Assembly: GCA_951640165.1 (NCBI GenBank)
Contig: OX621265.1
Location: 22,333,001-22,397,000 of the forward strand
DNA length: 64,000 nucleotides
From: Pseudoips prasinana
Lineage: Eukaryota; Arthropoda; Insecta; Lepidoptera; Nolidae
Direction of reading: 5' to 3'
Both the position numbers and the translations under genes were made by a program. This document shows, one piece after another, positions 1 through 10,292 of this stretch. The notes under the pieces are model-generated. The model was not told the DNA's origin and did not search any database. It saw only the letters and a list, made by a program, of their open reading frames with translations. Positions within the stretch are counted from its first letter, which is position 1. Each line of letters starts with the position of its first letter.

Positions 1-1
1 T

Positions 2-856
2 ACAGTCCTTTTCGCTGATGATACAACCGTCTTAACTAAAGAAAATACAATTGAAAATGCAATAAAAGTAACAAACAACGCTTTAAATGACATTATTAAA
101 TGGTTAGAACTAAATAATTTGACAATAAATATTACGAAGACGAAATTTTTACGATTTTTGACATACAATAATAAATTAAAAGATGTTGACATATCCTTAA
201 AATATGACCAAAAAAATATATTAGAAACACATGACATCAATTTTTTAGGGTTACATTTTGACATATTCTGTAATTGGAAATATCAGGTAGACAATATGTG
301 CAAGAAACTAAACCAATTCGTATTTGCTCTTAAAAGAATTAAAAATCTAACAAATATGAAAACGGCTTTAATGGTATACCATAGCCACGTAGGTTCTGCA
401 CTAAGATATGGAATTATTATATGGGGAAACTCAACAGATGCCCAGAGGGTATTTATAGTGCAAAAAAAATATATTCGATCAATATTTAACCTTAAGTGGA
501 CTGATTCCTGCAAACCAATATTTTGCAAAGAAAAACTCCTTACGCTTCCGTCTCTGTATATTTTTGAGATGTGTAAATTTGTTAATAATAACAAATCAAT
601 GTTTGAAATAAATAAAAAAGCCCCATTAAAAAGGAAAATTGTACAAAAACCATTAGAGATACCACGGAATAGACTTAAACTATGTGACAAAAACTGGTAT
701 AATATGGCTGTGTCAATATATAACAAGCTTCCGGAACAATTTAGGAAATTAAGTAACTCAGAATTTAATAAAAAACTATACAATTGGCTATGTGACAGAT
801 GTTTTTATTCAGTGGACGAGTACCTTAAAATTAAATTTAAAGACTTTAAACTATAG
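2..856 (+). CDS. LINE J ORF2, C-terminal part (cut by window edge)
   Basis: This is the C-terminal half of a non-LTR retrotransposon reverse transcriptase. The open frame runs in from the window edge and ends at TAG 854-856. The first residues carry FADD, the RT catalytic motif, at about bases 15-30. A thumb region and the typical C-terminal block follow, with YGIIIWGNSTDA, TDSCKP and YNKLP. The same block occurs in LINE B (9430-9915) and LINE E (35850-37460), so the three belong to one related group, which I would place near the CR1/Jockey APE-endonuclease clades. The endonuclease and N-terminal RT lie outside the window. No stop or frameshift is visible in the visible part. Confidence 0.9.
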   Translation, partial: TVLFADDTTVLTKENTIENAIKVTNNALNDIIKWLELNNLTINITKTKFLRFLTYNNKLKDVDISLKYDQKNILETHDINFLGLHFDIFCNWKYQVDNMCKKLNQFVFALKRIKNLTNMKTALMVYHSHVGSALRYGIIIWGNSTDAQRVFIVQKKYIRSIFNLKWTDSCKPIFCKEKLLTLPSLYIFEMCKFVNNNKSMFEINKKAPLKRKIVQKPLEIPRNRLKLCDKNWYNMAVSIYNKLPEQFRKLSNSEFNKKLYNWLCDRCFYSVDEYLKIKFKDFKL

Positions 857-1240
857 TTGTGACTTTGGAATTATTTGATATTTTGTGTGTATTGATTTAT
901 AGGACATTTAAAATTGTAATTGAAATTATTTTAATCAGGGTGTGACATTAAGGATTTATTATTGTTATTATTCATTTTATTGTTGACTTTAATTATCAAT
1001 CATTTTTATATATTTTAATTGTATAACATTTTAAGATAGTTCTTACATATTATTATTGTAAATAAATTAACAAATATATATAATATTATGCACTCAATAA
1101 ATTTGCATGCTTAACATTAGATTAAATACCCAAACATTTTGCACAACATATGTATGTTGAATATAGTGAAACTATACTACAATGTCGCCAACTACTTTGT
1201 ACCTATATTCTGGCAAATAAATATTTCATTCATTCATTCA
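857..1240 (+). other. LINE J 3' UTR and tail
   Basis: AT-rich non-coding sequence follows the RT stop. It ends in an AATAAATATTT block and a short CATT repeat at about 1225-1240, a tail type common at LINE 3' ends. A similar tail occurs at 34860-34895. The exact 3' boundary is inferred. Confidence 0.5.
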
Positions 1241-1267
1241 ATTATTCCGAATGAAACATAGTTCCAC

Positions 1268-1400
1268 TTATCATCATCATCATCAGCCTGGAATCGCCTA
1301 CTGCTGGACATAGGCCTCCTCCAAAGGTTTCCTTCCTCCAAATAGCAGGAGGGTTTTGCCGTAGTCACCGCGCTTAGAATGTGAGTTGGCAGCCCCATTT
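1268..1400 (+). repeat. Lepidopteran GGACATAGGCCTC repeat
   Basis: An ATC microsatellite is followed by CTACTGCTGGACATAGGCCT, a sequence I recognise as a very common lepidopteran interspersed repeat. Only a short fragment is present. The parent element family cannot be decided from this piece. Confidence 0.6.
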
Positions 1401-1549
1401 AGGTGTGGTTTTATTATGTGTATTACCTGAGCAATATTTGTAAATTCGCTGGTACGAACTAATAATAACTTTGTATCGAGCAGATAGTGCCTAATATTTA
1501 TATTCCGATTGCCGGCAAAACATGTGAAACGGTATTTTCAACCTTAACT

Positions 1550-1800
1550 ATTACTAGCTGTGCCCCGCGGTTTTACCCGCATTAAAATTTATAAATTATC
1601 ACAGATCCTCCCCCGTAGGTGATAGCTTGATAATATGTAGCTTATATGTTGACCCGACCTCTTCGTAATATTCATGCAAAATTGTAAGTAACTCCCTTTT
1701 TGAGTTTAGCCCGGACATACATACAGACAAACAGATAAACAGACAAAAATTCTAAAAACTATATTTTTGGCTTCCATATCGATTGTAGATCACGTCCCAA
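1550..1800 (+). repeat. Lepidopteran CCCGCGG interspersed repeat
   Basis: The stretch starts CTAGCTGTGCCCCGCGG and continues through ACATACAGACAAACAG. It is a diverged plus-orientation copy of the widespread lepidopteran repeat whose opposite orientation is seen at 29655-29820 (ending GCCGCGGGTAAAAGCTAG). No coding capacity is visible. Confidence 0.5.
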
Positions 1801-2024
1801 AAGTATCCTTTAAAAAAATATTCAATGTACAGTTTTAACGTTGCTACGATTTTATTATATGTATAGATAAACATCATGTTTATACAAATAAATGTATTCT
1901 ATTTTAACTCAAGAATTAAGGTAAAGGCTGCATTGATTTCTATAATATTTGGTTTGTTCGTTCTATCTCGGTCCTGAATAGCAGAACAAGTATTCAGATA
2001 TCCAGGAAAATAATGAAATATTTA

Positions 2025-2366
2025 TAATAGTTTGCCTACTAAATAATTACTTTAAGTGGCCCAAATCCCGTATTCATGCCCGCTTGAGTACCCATGTTTC
2101 GCCGGACCGTCTCAACTGGGCTGTGTTGAAACCGGTAGTAAATGAACCGAGTGAATGAGTTTGTTTCGCTGGGTCTTCTCAGTTGGGGCGCATTGAATCC
2201 GGCGGTAGCATTAAAGCGCGACCGTCGTTATAAACACAGGGTCCGTCATAATAATAATATTGAATTCGTACCTTAATATAGACAGAACCATTCAGACAAT
2301 ATGTAGTAAAATATAAATTTCGATAATTAAACCTAAACATAATCTCATTACTATTATAAAATATAC
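2025..2366 (+). repeat. Repeat R, copy 1, left part
   Basis: This is the left part of a repeat seen three times in the window: here, at 35188-35445, and at 57035-57530 (minus). It contains two imperfect direct repeats of about 40 bp, one opening ATGTTTCGCCGGACCGTC and the other GTTTGTTTCGCTGGGTC. The copy stops at about 2366 (CTATTATAAAATA). The part that should follow, according to the other copies, resumes at 13697 after a poly(A) run. The copy was therefore split by the insertion of LINE A. The R family is not identified; its GTGAATAAAAA end resembles a LINE 3' end. Confidence 0.65.
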
Positions 2367-2551
2367 ATTCTCGTCCGAACTATTGCTAAAGAAAGACGTG
2401 TACCAAGTTCTATTTTAACTAAGATAATCAATTTTCAACCTTATCATTGGCAACTAAAGTATACTTTAGTCTAAACATTATAATCACTTACGGTCATCTA
2501 ATCGTGATCGTGTCGATATTGTGTGAAGTATACGCAAAAAATACAGACAAA

Positions 2552-3397
2552 ATGCAACGTACACCCAAATCTAGCCAGCAAGGGAAGTGTTCTTCATATC
2601 CCGATCTGTCTATACAACCATCGGAAGATGCAGATTTAATTCGAAACGTCAACATTAGAAAACGAAAGAACTCGGAGAAGCTGGAATTTCTGGAACTGAA
2701 GGTATCTCTTATGGAAAGTTTCAAAGAAATGATGAACGCTGAGTTTGCTGAGATAAAAGAACAAAACAGTAAGATTTTTACATCGAATAATGATATATTG
2801 CAATTCCTACAAACAAGCGCCGCTAATTACAAGGAATTATCGGGCAAAGTTGAATCGCTAGAAATAAAATATTCGGCTGCCATAGAACGTATAAGCACAC
2901 TTGAAACCCAACTCCATGATGTCCAAAGAGAAATGTTGAAAAATACGATTGAAATACGAAATGTGCCTAAAGAAGATAATGAAGATGTTAAAGCAGTGGT
3001 AAAGAAAATTTATGATACCCTTCAAGTAGACGAAGAAATTGATACAAATATATACAGGAAAGGCAAAAACAACGCACCAATTATTATAGAATATCAAGAA
3101 ACAAAAGCAAAGGAGAAACTGCTCAAAGCTATCATGAAGTACAACGCTGAAAATAAAGAAAATCCTTTCAACACAGGAGCCATGGGCCTAGATAGTGTGA
3201 AATCTAGAATCTACATATCGGAACCTCTGACGCCTGTATCCAAGAAAATTTTAGCTGCCGGTCGAGATTTAGTGAAGAATGGGACTTTCAAGTATTGTTG
3301 GACATCTCGGGGCAATGTACTGCTGCGAAAAGAAGAGGGTCAATCGGCTATCGTCGTAAAGTCACTCAATCAAATAAACCGCTTATCGTCTGAATGA
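2552..3397 (+). CDS. LINE A ORF1 protein with FP-type C-terminal domain
   Basis: An ORF1 protein of about 281 residues, expected to bind element RNA. The start is placed at ATG 2552 (MQRTPK); the frame is open further upstream to 2447 but without another ATG in a good context. The N-terminus has SSYPDLS, a short motif also seen in LINE F ORF1 as SLPDLS. Residues about 40-140 are charged and form a likely coiled coil. The C-terminal half (IRNVPKEDNED, IYISEPLTP, YCWTSRGNVLLRKEEG) resembles the Baculo_FP family, named after the baculovirus FP25K protein and widespread in insect LINE ORF1s. There is no PHD finger, unlike LINE B and LINE D. The frame is intact. Confidence 0.85.
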   Translation: MQRTPKSSQQGKCSSYPDLSIQPSEDADLIRNVNIRKRKNSEKLEFLELKVSLMESFKEMMNAEFAEIKEQNSKIFTSNNDILQFLQTSAANYKELSGKVESLEIKYSAAIERISTLETQLHDVQREMLKNTIEIRNVPKEDNEDVKAVVKKIYDTLQVDEEIDTNIYRKGKNNAPIIIEYQETKAKEKLLKAIMKYNAENKENPFNTGAMGLDSVKSRIYISEPLTPVSKKILAAGRDLVKNGTFKYCWTSRGNVLLRKEEGQSAIVVKSLNQINRLSSE

Positions 3398-3779
3398 CTA
3401 TTTCAAAAGGAACATCTGGTGCTATTGTGGTATTTTTTGGTATTCTTTATGTTTATAATAGTTTCTATATTTTTTAATATCCATAGTTGTAAAATGTGTG
3501 CTCTGACACTTTCTATCCATAAGGAAATCAAACAGAATAGGTTATTTTTTTATATATACTACCTATATTTATATATATCATCAATTTACATAAATATTCA
3601 TGAAAATCCTGCTAATATATATTACTATTATTTTATTACTGTCATTGAAGTATTATATATTCCATATTGCTCTAATTCATTATTTTGCCCTAATTGCTAT
3701 CAGTCCCTAAAAGTTAGATTGACTCGGAAATATGTATCATCGACTATAACTATAAAACACTTCACTTCTTATATATATC
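3398..3779 (+). other. LINE A spacer between ORF1 and ORF2
   Basis: A very AT-rich spacer of 382 bp. One frame stays open across it (3419-3790, 123 codons) and ends at a TAG overlapping the ORF2 start (ATGCTAGATAG at 3780). Its translation is low-complexity and unlike known proteins. The arrangement may help ribosomes reinitiate at ORF2, but this is inference. Confidence 0.4.
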
Positions 3780-4697
3780 ATGCTAGATAGTAATCTAAAT
3801 TTGGTACTCGCCGAAGTTGACAATAATGTCACCATTGGCGAGTCAATACAAGTCGATGAACCAGAAGTGCTTCAACAATACAAGGAAAAGAGGTGCAATT
3901 CGCTAAATGTAATTGTGCAAAACATTAGAAGCATCCACAAAAACTTTGACAATTTTAGATTTTTTCTCGGAAGAACTGGCATCGACTGTGATGTGATTGT
4001 TCTAACCGAATGTTGGCTCCAAAGGTCGGAATTACTACCAAAAATGGCTAATTACAACAATTATAACACCCAAAAGCATATTAACCAAAATAGCGGAGTG
4101 GTTGTTTATGTTCGTAGTACACTGGATAATGTTACAGTATATGAACCGAATCTTGCCGATGCTGACTGTCTTGTAGTAAAAATTGGAATTTCTCATGCCT
4201 TTATTTGCATCTACAGATCACCATCATTTACTTCATTGGAAAGCTTCCTAAAATCCCTAGATACTCTTCTCAATGAACTGAAACACATACCTAATATTAT
4301 CCTAACCGGAGACATGAATATTGATATCTGTCCACATATTGAAGATTCAAAATGTGACGAATATTTAGATTTTCTTGCAACCCATTGCCTCCTACCCAGT
4401 CATACAATACCGACACGTCTTAGCAAATGTCTAGATCACTGCATAGTAAAATCTAGTATCAAAATTAGAACTATAGTCTGTGAATCAATGGTCACTGATC
4501 ATAGTAGTTTATACCTATGCATACCGTTGAAACAATGTCTGCAAAAAAAAAGTAAGACAACAGCACAAAAAATTAATTATATTAAAGTTAATGAACTGCT
4601 AGCACAATTTGACTGGAGTGCATTATTATTAATAACCGATCCAAATCATGCCACCGAATATTTTATTAAGATTTTGTCTAATATAATCTCTAAGAAT
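3780..4697 (+). CDS. LINE A ORF2, endonuclease part
   Basis: The N-terminal part of ORF2, 306 residues, carrying an apurinic/apyrimidinic-type endonuclease domain. Visible blocks in order are VQNIRSIHKNFDNF, LTECWL, IYRSPS, TGDMNID and SMVTDHSSL, corresponding to the usual APE catalytic blocks. The frame stops at TGA 4698-4700, exactly where LINE B is inserted. The rest of ORF2 resumes at 10293. The closest relative in this window is LINE D ORF2 (45982-47052), which has the same domain order and continues into its RT without such a break. The stop is therefore a result of the insertion, although the two halves are also offset by one base. Confidence 0.85.
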
Positions 4698-4700
4698 TGA

Positions 4701-5423
4701 ATAAAAACCCAGGTTCGTTTGGGGACGAACATATTGAGGCGACAGAAAACAAATTAAGCTTTACTCTCTTCAATATATCAGTCATCTACTTAATACCAAA
4801 AAAGATGGCGCTTCAGTGTCAATGTTAATTTCGGCTCCGCTGTTATTGTGATTTTAAAATTATAAAAAGTGTTTCTACTCTGTGAAATGGACAAAAGTGG
4901 CTAGATAATCAATCAACCGACGTCATACATTGTGGGAAATGTTCATCGTGTAGTGAAAAACTATAAAAATAGTAAAAATCATCACGGAAAGAACTGGTCA
5001 TGTTGTGCGTTTTTACAAACATTATATGTACCCAGCCTTGACGAGATACAGTGAATTACCATCAAAAATACGAAACAAATTGCATACTATCTCCATTAGG
5101 GCTAATCATTTGATAAAATAGTGGAATATAGTGATACACCGCAAAATGACTTGCAAATATTTATACAACTGACACAAAGACACTAGCGACGCCTGTCGAA
5201 AGTTACCGGTATTTGCAACCGTTTTCGACCCAGCCGTTAGCGCGCTAAGAGACTTGCTCAGTAATTCGGATCAGATCACGAGATGGCACTGCATGTACCA
5301 TAATAAAGCTATAAAAAGACTGTGACAAACATAAACATAAAAAAATAAACATAAAAAAAACATACATATATATATATATAAATACAAAAAAAAAAAAAAA
5401 ACTGTAATAATTTAAAATATACA

Positions 5424-5455
<32 letters not shown>

Positions 5456-5913
5456 AAAATAAATATAGAAATACATATATATCATACAAAAAAAAAAATA
5501 AGAAAGTAAAGAAATACATATTTTTTTTTATATATATGATATAAAAAAAAAAAAAAAAAAAAAAAAAATAATAATAAATTGACATTTTTAAATTCGTAAA
5601 GAGTGTATATTTCGAACAAAAAAAAAAAATATATCATCGTGTGGACTACAAAATATTTTTGAACTCAGTGACAAATGTAAATGTGAACTACCAACCGCAA
5701 ACCATTCGCATTTCAAAGTCATTACTGCTCAGCGCTTACCAACATGAAACTACTACTCGCCTATTTCATTAAATTTGTACATCGTGTTCGTGGCGTAGCG
5801 GCGTACACAGTCGGATTAGTTGCATCAGCGCTTCGAGGGCGGCAGTTCAAGCCCAGCCACCTGCAGTGTTTTTGTAATTTATTTCTGTTGTTGCTGAGCT
5901 TAAAGATTCCATA
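4701..5913 (+). other. LINE B 5' leader with poly(A) tracts
   Basis: No coding region is visible. The middle (5335-5635) holds several long A runs, at about 5386-5401, 5426-5454 and 5544-5567, separated by TA-rich stretches. AAAAAAGATGGCGCTTCAG near 4799 resembles an insect leader. A tRNA-like block lies just before ORF1. The leader is unusually long and A-rich for a LINE. Confidence 0.5.
5788..5868 (+). promoter_or_regulatory. tRNA-like block (possible Pol III A and B boxes)
   Basis: TGGCGTAGCGG (5793-5803) resembles a tRNA A box. GGCAGTTCAAGCCC, about 50 bases further on, resembles a B box. Together they look like a degenerate tRNA-derived SINE head in the LINE B leader, about 45 bases before ORF1. 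A chance match is possible. Confidence 0.3.
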
Positions 5914-7038
5914 ATGATTCAATGCACAGGATGTAATCATAAAATCACGAACAGAGAATATTTAAAATGCTCTTTATGTAGCATGATCTATGACTTACAA
6001 TGCAGTAACATAACAGAGAAACAGCTACGTACAATGTCAACGGAAAATAGGCTGACATGGAAATGCCAAGCTTGTATCTGTAAAGCTCCCAAAGGAAATA
6101 ATAATAATACTCCAATTCGGCTAAACCAACTGGAAACTGATCGAAAAGACTTAGATACACTGAATGTCACAATGAGGAAGAAATCAACCAATATCGCATA
6201 CGAAATCGATCTATCTGTTGATGGCATAACCGGCGACACTTTATCGAATATTGCTTCCGATGAAACCTGCTTGCTTGCTTCCAGCCAGAAAACAATTGAA
6301 AGTGAGACAATAACAATAGATAGATTTAGTCATCTACTCGATTTAAAACTGGAAAAAATTAAGACATCCTTACTAAACGAACTAAAAATCACCATAAAAA
6401 CAGAAGTAGAGAATGCCATGAAAAACCTACAAAAAGATCTGGATATGAACACAAATCCCTCAAAAGAACAGAAAATTCTAGAGGAGAAAATCAACAAAAT
6501 TGACACTAAAATACAATATATTGAGCAGCAAATACACACTATGAATAGCGAAAACAAAATAATACTCTACGGATTAAATGAAGAACGCTATGAAACGGAA
6601 CAGGATCTATACGATCGCGTCTCAGCCGCATTTTATGACATAATGAATATCGACATTAACCCCTATATTGAAGATATAAAGCGTATAGGAAGAACAGGAA
6701 ACAGAAGACCTTTGATGCTGGAGTTAATTAGTAAGCGAATGGCTAAATACATTATGAACAACGCAAGAAGCTTCAAAGACACTGGATTAGCAGTAGGAAC
6801 ATTTATGGACAAAAAAACTCTACAACAACGATACGAGCTGCGAAAGCATCTCCAAACTGCAAGACAAAACGGCAAACACGCAATAATAAAAAACAACCAA
6901 CTCTACATAAACGGCAAACTCTACACAAGCACCAATGACAGTACTAGAGAAGAATACTGTGACATAACTCAAACCCAGAATGAGGACCCATACATACGAC
7001 ATGAAGAAAATACAGAAAATCATACATTTCGTGAATAA
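5914..7038 (+). CDS. LINE B ORF1 protein: PHD-type finger, coiled coil, L1-like C-terminus
   Basis: An intact ORF1 of 374 residues starting at a true ATG (5914). Residues 4-52 are a PHD-like zinc finger with the cysteine pattern CTGC, CSLC, LQC and CQAC. Residues 140-215 are rich in K, E, L and I and form a likely coiled coil. The C-terminal part (IILYGLNEE, IKRIGRTGNRRPLMLEL, KTLQQRYELRKHLQTAR) looks like the RRM plus C-terminal domain of L1-type ORF1 proteins. It should bind element RNA and act as a chaperone in the RNP. It overlaps ORF2 by 59 bases in another frame, suggesting reinitiation or frameshifting for ORF2 expression. Confidence 0.85.
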   Translation: MIQCTGCNHKITNREYLKCSLCSMIYDLQCSNITEKQLRTMSTENRLTWKCQACICKAPKGNNNNTPIRLNQLETDRKDLDTLNVTMRKKSTNIAYEIDLSVDGITGDTLSNIASDETCLLASSQKTIESETITIDRFSHLLDLKLEKIKTSLLNELKITIKTEVENAMKNLQKDLDMNTNPSKEQKILEEKINKIDTKIQYIEQQIHTMNSENKIILYGLNEERYETEQDLYDRVSAAFYDIMNIDINPYIEDIKRIGRTGNRRPLMLELISKRMAKYIMNNARSFKDTGLAVGTFMDKKTLQQRYELRKHLQTARQNGKHAIIKNNQLYINGKLYTSTNDSTREEYCDITQTQNEDPYIRHEENTENHTFRE

Positions 7039-8092
7039 GTACCATCAATTCAAAGTTCTATTTCAAAATTTTCAAAGTCTTTATAATAAAAAACACATAC
7101 TAGAGGCTTTCATGGAGAATACTCCAATTTACCAAGCTATATGTGCTTCAGAAACTTGGCTATCTGCAGAAAAAATGGACACAATTCAATTTACAGGATA
7201 CAGATACGCAGCTAATTACTCCCGGAAAAATCGAACAGGAGGCGGTGTTTGCATTCTATTACAAGAAAATCTTAATTTTGTTGAAATAACCGACATTTCT
7301 GACATGTCTATAGAATACGTTATAGAAGTTTGCGCAACTGAATTGCCTAAAGAAAAAGTATTATTGATCACCATGTACTGGAACAGAAAAGAAGAAGAAG
7401 TATTTATTAGACAATTACATTCAATTTTGAAATATGTAAACACAAAATACATAAAACACAAGATCATTATTGGAGGCGATTTTAACATAAACATATTGGA
7501 GAATAGCCTTAAATCTAATGATTTTTTAAATTTAATGATGGAATATAGATTCACTCAGCATATTACAACACCTACACGAATATCTCAAACCACGTCTTCT
7601 TGCTTAGATTTAATTATCACAAATTTTGTAAATGACAAAATATATACAACGGTTGAAGAGTTAGGTTTTTCTGATCACAACGCTACAATAATACATCTAG
7701 AACAAGAACCACAAACAAACAAAAACACAGACTGGTACACAATACAGAGATCTTTCAATGGAAAGAATATGGAAACATTCAAATCAGCATTAAGCTCAAT
7801 TAAATGGCGTGACTTTATACTAGCTAGCAATAATATAAACGAAAACTATAAAGCCTTCCAAAAAATATTATTAAACACATTAAATAAATGCATTCCATTA
7901 CGTAGAATAAAATTAAAATCAAAATATAAAAAGCACTGGCTGACAAAAGGTTTAAAGAATTCATGCAAAAATAAAAGATTATTAAAAATACTCACATTAA
8001 AAACTCACAATGAAATCCTCCTTAAATATTATAAAAATTACGAAAGAATATTAAAACTTGCAATAGCGACAGCAAAAAACAACAATATATAA
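6980..8092 (+). CDS. LINE B ORF2, endonuclease part
   Basis: The N-terminal ORF2 section, 370 residues, starts at ATG 6980 inside the end of ORF1. APE-type endonuclease blocks are visible: FQNFQSLYNKK, SETWL, GGVCIL, IIGGDFNIN, TPTRIS, SCLDLIITN and GFSDHNA. The frame ends at TAA 8090-8092 because of a one-base shift in the run near 8085. The reading continues in the next frame from about 8093 as the RT section. Confidence 0.85.
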   Translation: MRTHTYDMKKIQKIIHFVNKYHQFKVLFQNFQSLYNKKHILEAFMENTPIYQAICASETWLSAEKMDTIQFTGYRYAANYSRKNRTGGGVCILLQENLNFVEITDISDMSIEYVIEVCATELPKEKVLLITMYWNRKEEEVFIRQLHSILKYVNTKYIKHKIIIGGDFNINILENSLKSNDFLNLMMEYRFTQHITTPTRISQTTSSCLDLIITNFVNDKIYTTVEELGFSDHNATIIHLEQEPQTNKNTDWYTIQRSFNGKNMETFKSALSSIKWRDFILASNNINENYKAFQKILLNTLNKCIPLRRIKLKSKYKKHWLTKGLKNSCKNKRLLKILTLKTHNEILLKYYKNYERILKLAIATAKNNNI

Positions 8093-9372
8093 ATAAAATT
8101 AAAAAATCTTACAATAAAGTAAAAGCTATGTGGAACATAATTAATGAACGTACAAATAAAATTAAAAAATCTGACAAATATAATATCAGCCTAAAAATTA
8201 ACAAAGATATAATAACCGAACCTAAACTAGTAGCCAATACTTTCAATAACTTTTTTGCTAACATTGGTGAGAAAACCGGCCGAACACCTGGCACTATATT
8301 AAACACCCTGAGTGTAACTGACTCAACTACAAACACCATGTTTCTGAGCCCAATAAATCCTCGAGAAGTTAACCAAATAATTAAAAATTTAAAAACCAAA
8401 AAAAGCCGTGGTTACGATGAGCTGCCACCTATCCTTTTTAAGAAATGCGCTGAAGAACTTACCTTACCTTTATACATCCTAATAAATCAGTCCTTTGATG
8501 AAGGTGTTTTCCCCGACGAATTAAAAAAAGCTATTATAAAACCAATACATAAAAAGAGCTCGAAATCAGATCCTAATAATTATCGCCCTATAGCTCTTTT
8601 GCCGACAGCTTCAAAGATTTTCGAAAAGGCAATGTGTGACCGTGTTTATAGTTTCTGTGAAAAATACAACCTTTTCAATGACTGTCAAAATGGCTTCCGC
8701 AGGAATCGTTCAACAGTATTAGCTATTTACAAGTACATTCAAGAAGCACTTAATATAATAAACAATAAACGCTATGCTATAGGAATATTATTGGATATGA
8801 CGAAAGCGTATGACAAGGTACAATTTAATATACTACTAAAGAAATTATATCATATAGGAATTCGTGGAAAGGCTTACGAATGGTTTAGATCCTACTTACA
8901 AAATAGAGAACAACATGTAGAACTTGAATATTTTATGGAAACGACAAAAGAAATAACGCACGTTCGCTCTGATGGTAAACATATCACAGCATCAATACCT
9001 CAAGGCAGTGTAATCGGTTGTCTTTTATTTCTTATTTATATCAACGACCTTCCAAAATCCATAGACGGACCATGCGTTTTGTTTGCGGATGACATTTCTT
9101 TACTTACCAATTGCGAAACGAACTCTGACATTAATTACCAATTGACAAATATTTTCAATACATTAATGACCTGGATGCAAGAACATAACCTAGAAATTAA
9201 TTTTGCAAAAACTAAACTTATGACATTTCACCCTAATCAGAAGGCACCTATTAACATTGACTTTACATATAATACTCTAAAAATAGAAGTAGTTAACGAA
9301 TTCACGCTACTAGGATTAAAAATTGACAAACAAATAAGTTGGAAACAGCACATACAAAAAGTAAAAGCATAA
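8093..9372 (+). pseudogene. LINE B ORF2, reverse transcriptase part
   Basis: The RT domain of LINE B in the frame that follows the shift near 8085; the first ATG in this frame is at 8128. Canonical blocks appear in order: KSRGYDELPPILFK, NYRPIALLPTASKIFEK, NGFRRNRST, GILLDMTKAYDKV, SIPQGSVIGCLLF, then LFADDIS with the catalytic FADD, and EINFAKTKLM. It ends at an in-frame TAA (9370-9372). The same frame continues in the C-terminal part, so this is a single nonsense lesion. Confidence 0.9.
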
Positions 9373-9915
9373 ATCTCGAAATTCACGTATTCTCTCCGAG
9401 AGATTAAGACAACCACGGATCTAAAAACAGCACTCACCACCTACTACGCATATGCTTTCGCATGGCTTAGCTATGGTATAATAATGTGGGGAAATAGCAC
9501 TGACGCACCTACTCTCTTTACGTTACAAAAAAAACTAGTCAGAATCTTAGCTAACATACAACAAACCGACAGTTGCAAACCACACTTCCAAAATTACAAA
9601 ATACTTACTTTACCAGGTATCTACATTCATGAAATATGTAAATTCGTTCGGAAGCAGCCAGAATTGTTTAACAAAAGAGGAAATACATCAACAAAATACA
9701 CATTTCGACATAAAGACAGATTAAAATTACCATCATCAAGAATAAAAATGCACTCTTCTAGTCCACTTGCTATGTCGGTAAAACTCTACAACAAACTACC
9801 AGACTGCATAAAAGACGAAGAAAATATCCATATTTTCACAAGAAAATTAAAAAGCTTCCTCATACAAAAAAGCTACTATTCAATAAATGAGTATTTGAAT
9901 GATGAATCATTATAA
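9373..9915 (+). pseudogene. LINE B ORF2, C-terminal part
   Basis: The continuation of the RT frame after the stop at 9370-9372, ending at TAA 9913-9915. It carries YGIIMWGNSTDAP, TDSCKP, LTLPGIYIHEICKFV and YNKLPD. The same blocks are in LINE J and LINE E. It is in frame with the RT part, so only one stop separates them. Confidence 0.85.
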
Positions 9916-10286
9916 TAAATTAAAAAAAACGTTTGACATCTTTAAATCGTAATAAATATTAATTCAATCATAAAATAATAGCATATAATAAATAATAATA
10001 AGCGCAAATGCAATTAGTAAATAATATGAATAACACAATTAATTTTTTCTCTTTTCTTACTCTGATTTACATAACATAAACTCAAGACCTGACATCACAC
10101 ATCATGACAATTATTTATACCTGTACCTACTATACTACCTCCCTTATATGTTTAAAATGACAAATTATATTGTAAAAATATTGCTGTGCCCTAGCAGGGT
10201 TCATGTTTGGTACTGTACCTATTCTATTGTTAAGACCTATGTAAACCCTTGAATGCAATAAATAAATTGAAATTGAAATAAATTGA
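9916..10286 (+). other. LINE B 3' UTR and repeat tail
   Basis: A non-coding AT-rich stretch. It ends AATGCAATAAATAAATTGAA followed by further short A-T-T-G-A-A repeats up to 10286. The tail adjoins the right copy of the AATTGA target duplication. Confidence 0.65.
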
Positions 10287-10292
10287 AATTGA

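Larger units (their letters stand above)
4701..10286 (+). mobile_element. LINE B, nearly full-length non-LTR retrotransposon inside LINE A
   Basis: The element interrupts LINE A ORF2 and is flanked by AATTGA at 4695-4700 and 10287-10292, a likely 6-bp target duplication. It has a long leader (4701-5913), ORF1 (5914-7038), an overlapping ORF2 (6980-9915), a 3' UTR and a tail of repeated ATTGAA-like units (10260-10286). ORF2 has one frameshift near 8085 and one in-frame stop at 9370-9372, so this copy is recently dead. The target duplication overlaps the tail repeat, so its exact length is uncertain. Confidence 0.85.

Noticed and set aside
5245..5457. 70-codon minus-strand frame rich in phenylalanine
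   Set aside because: It is only the translation of the poly(A)/poly(T) tracts.
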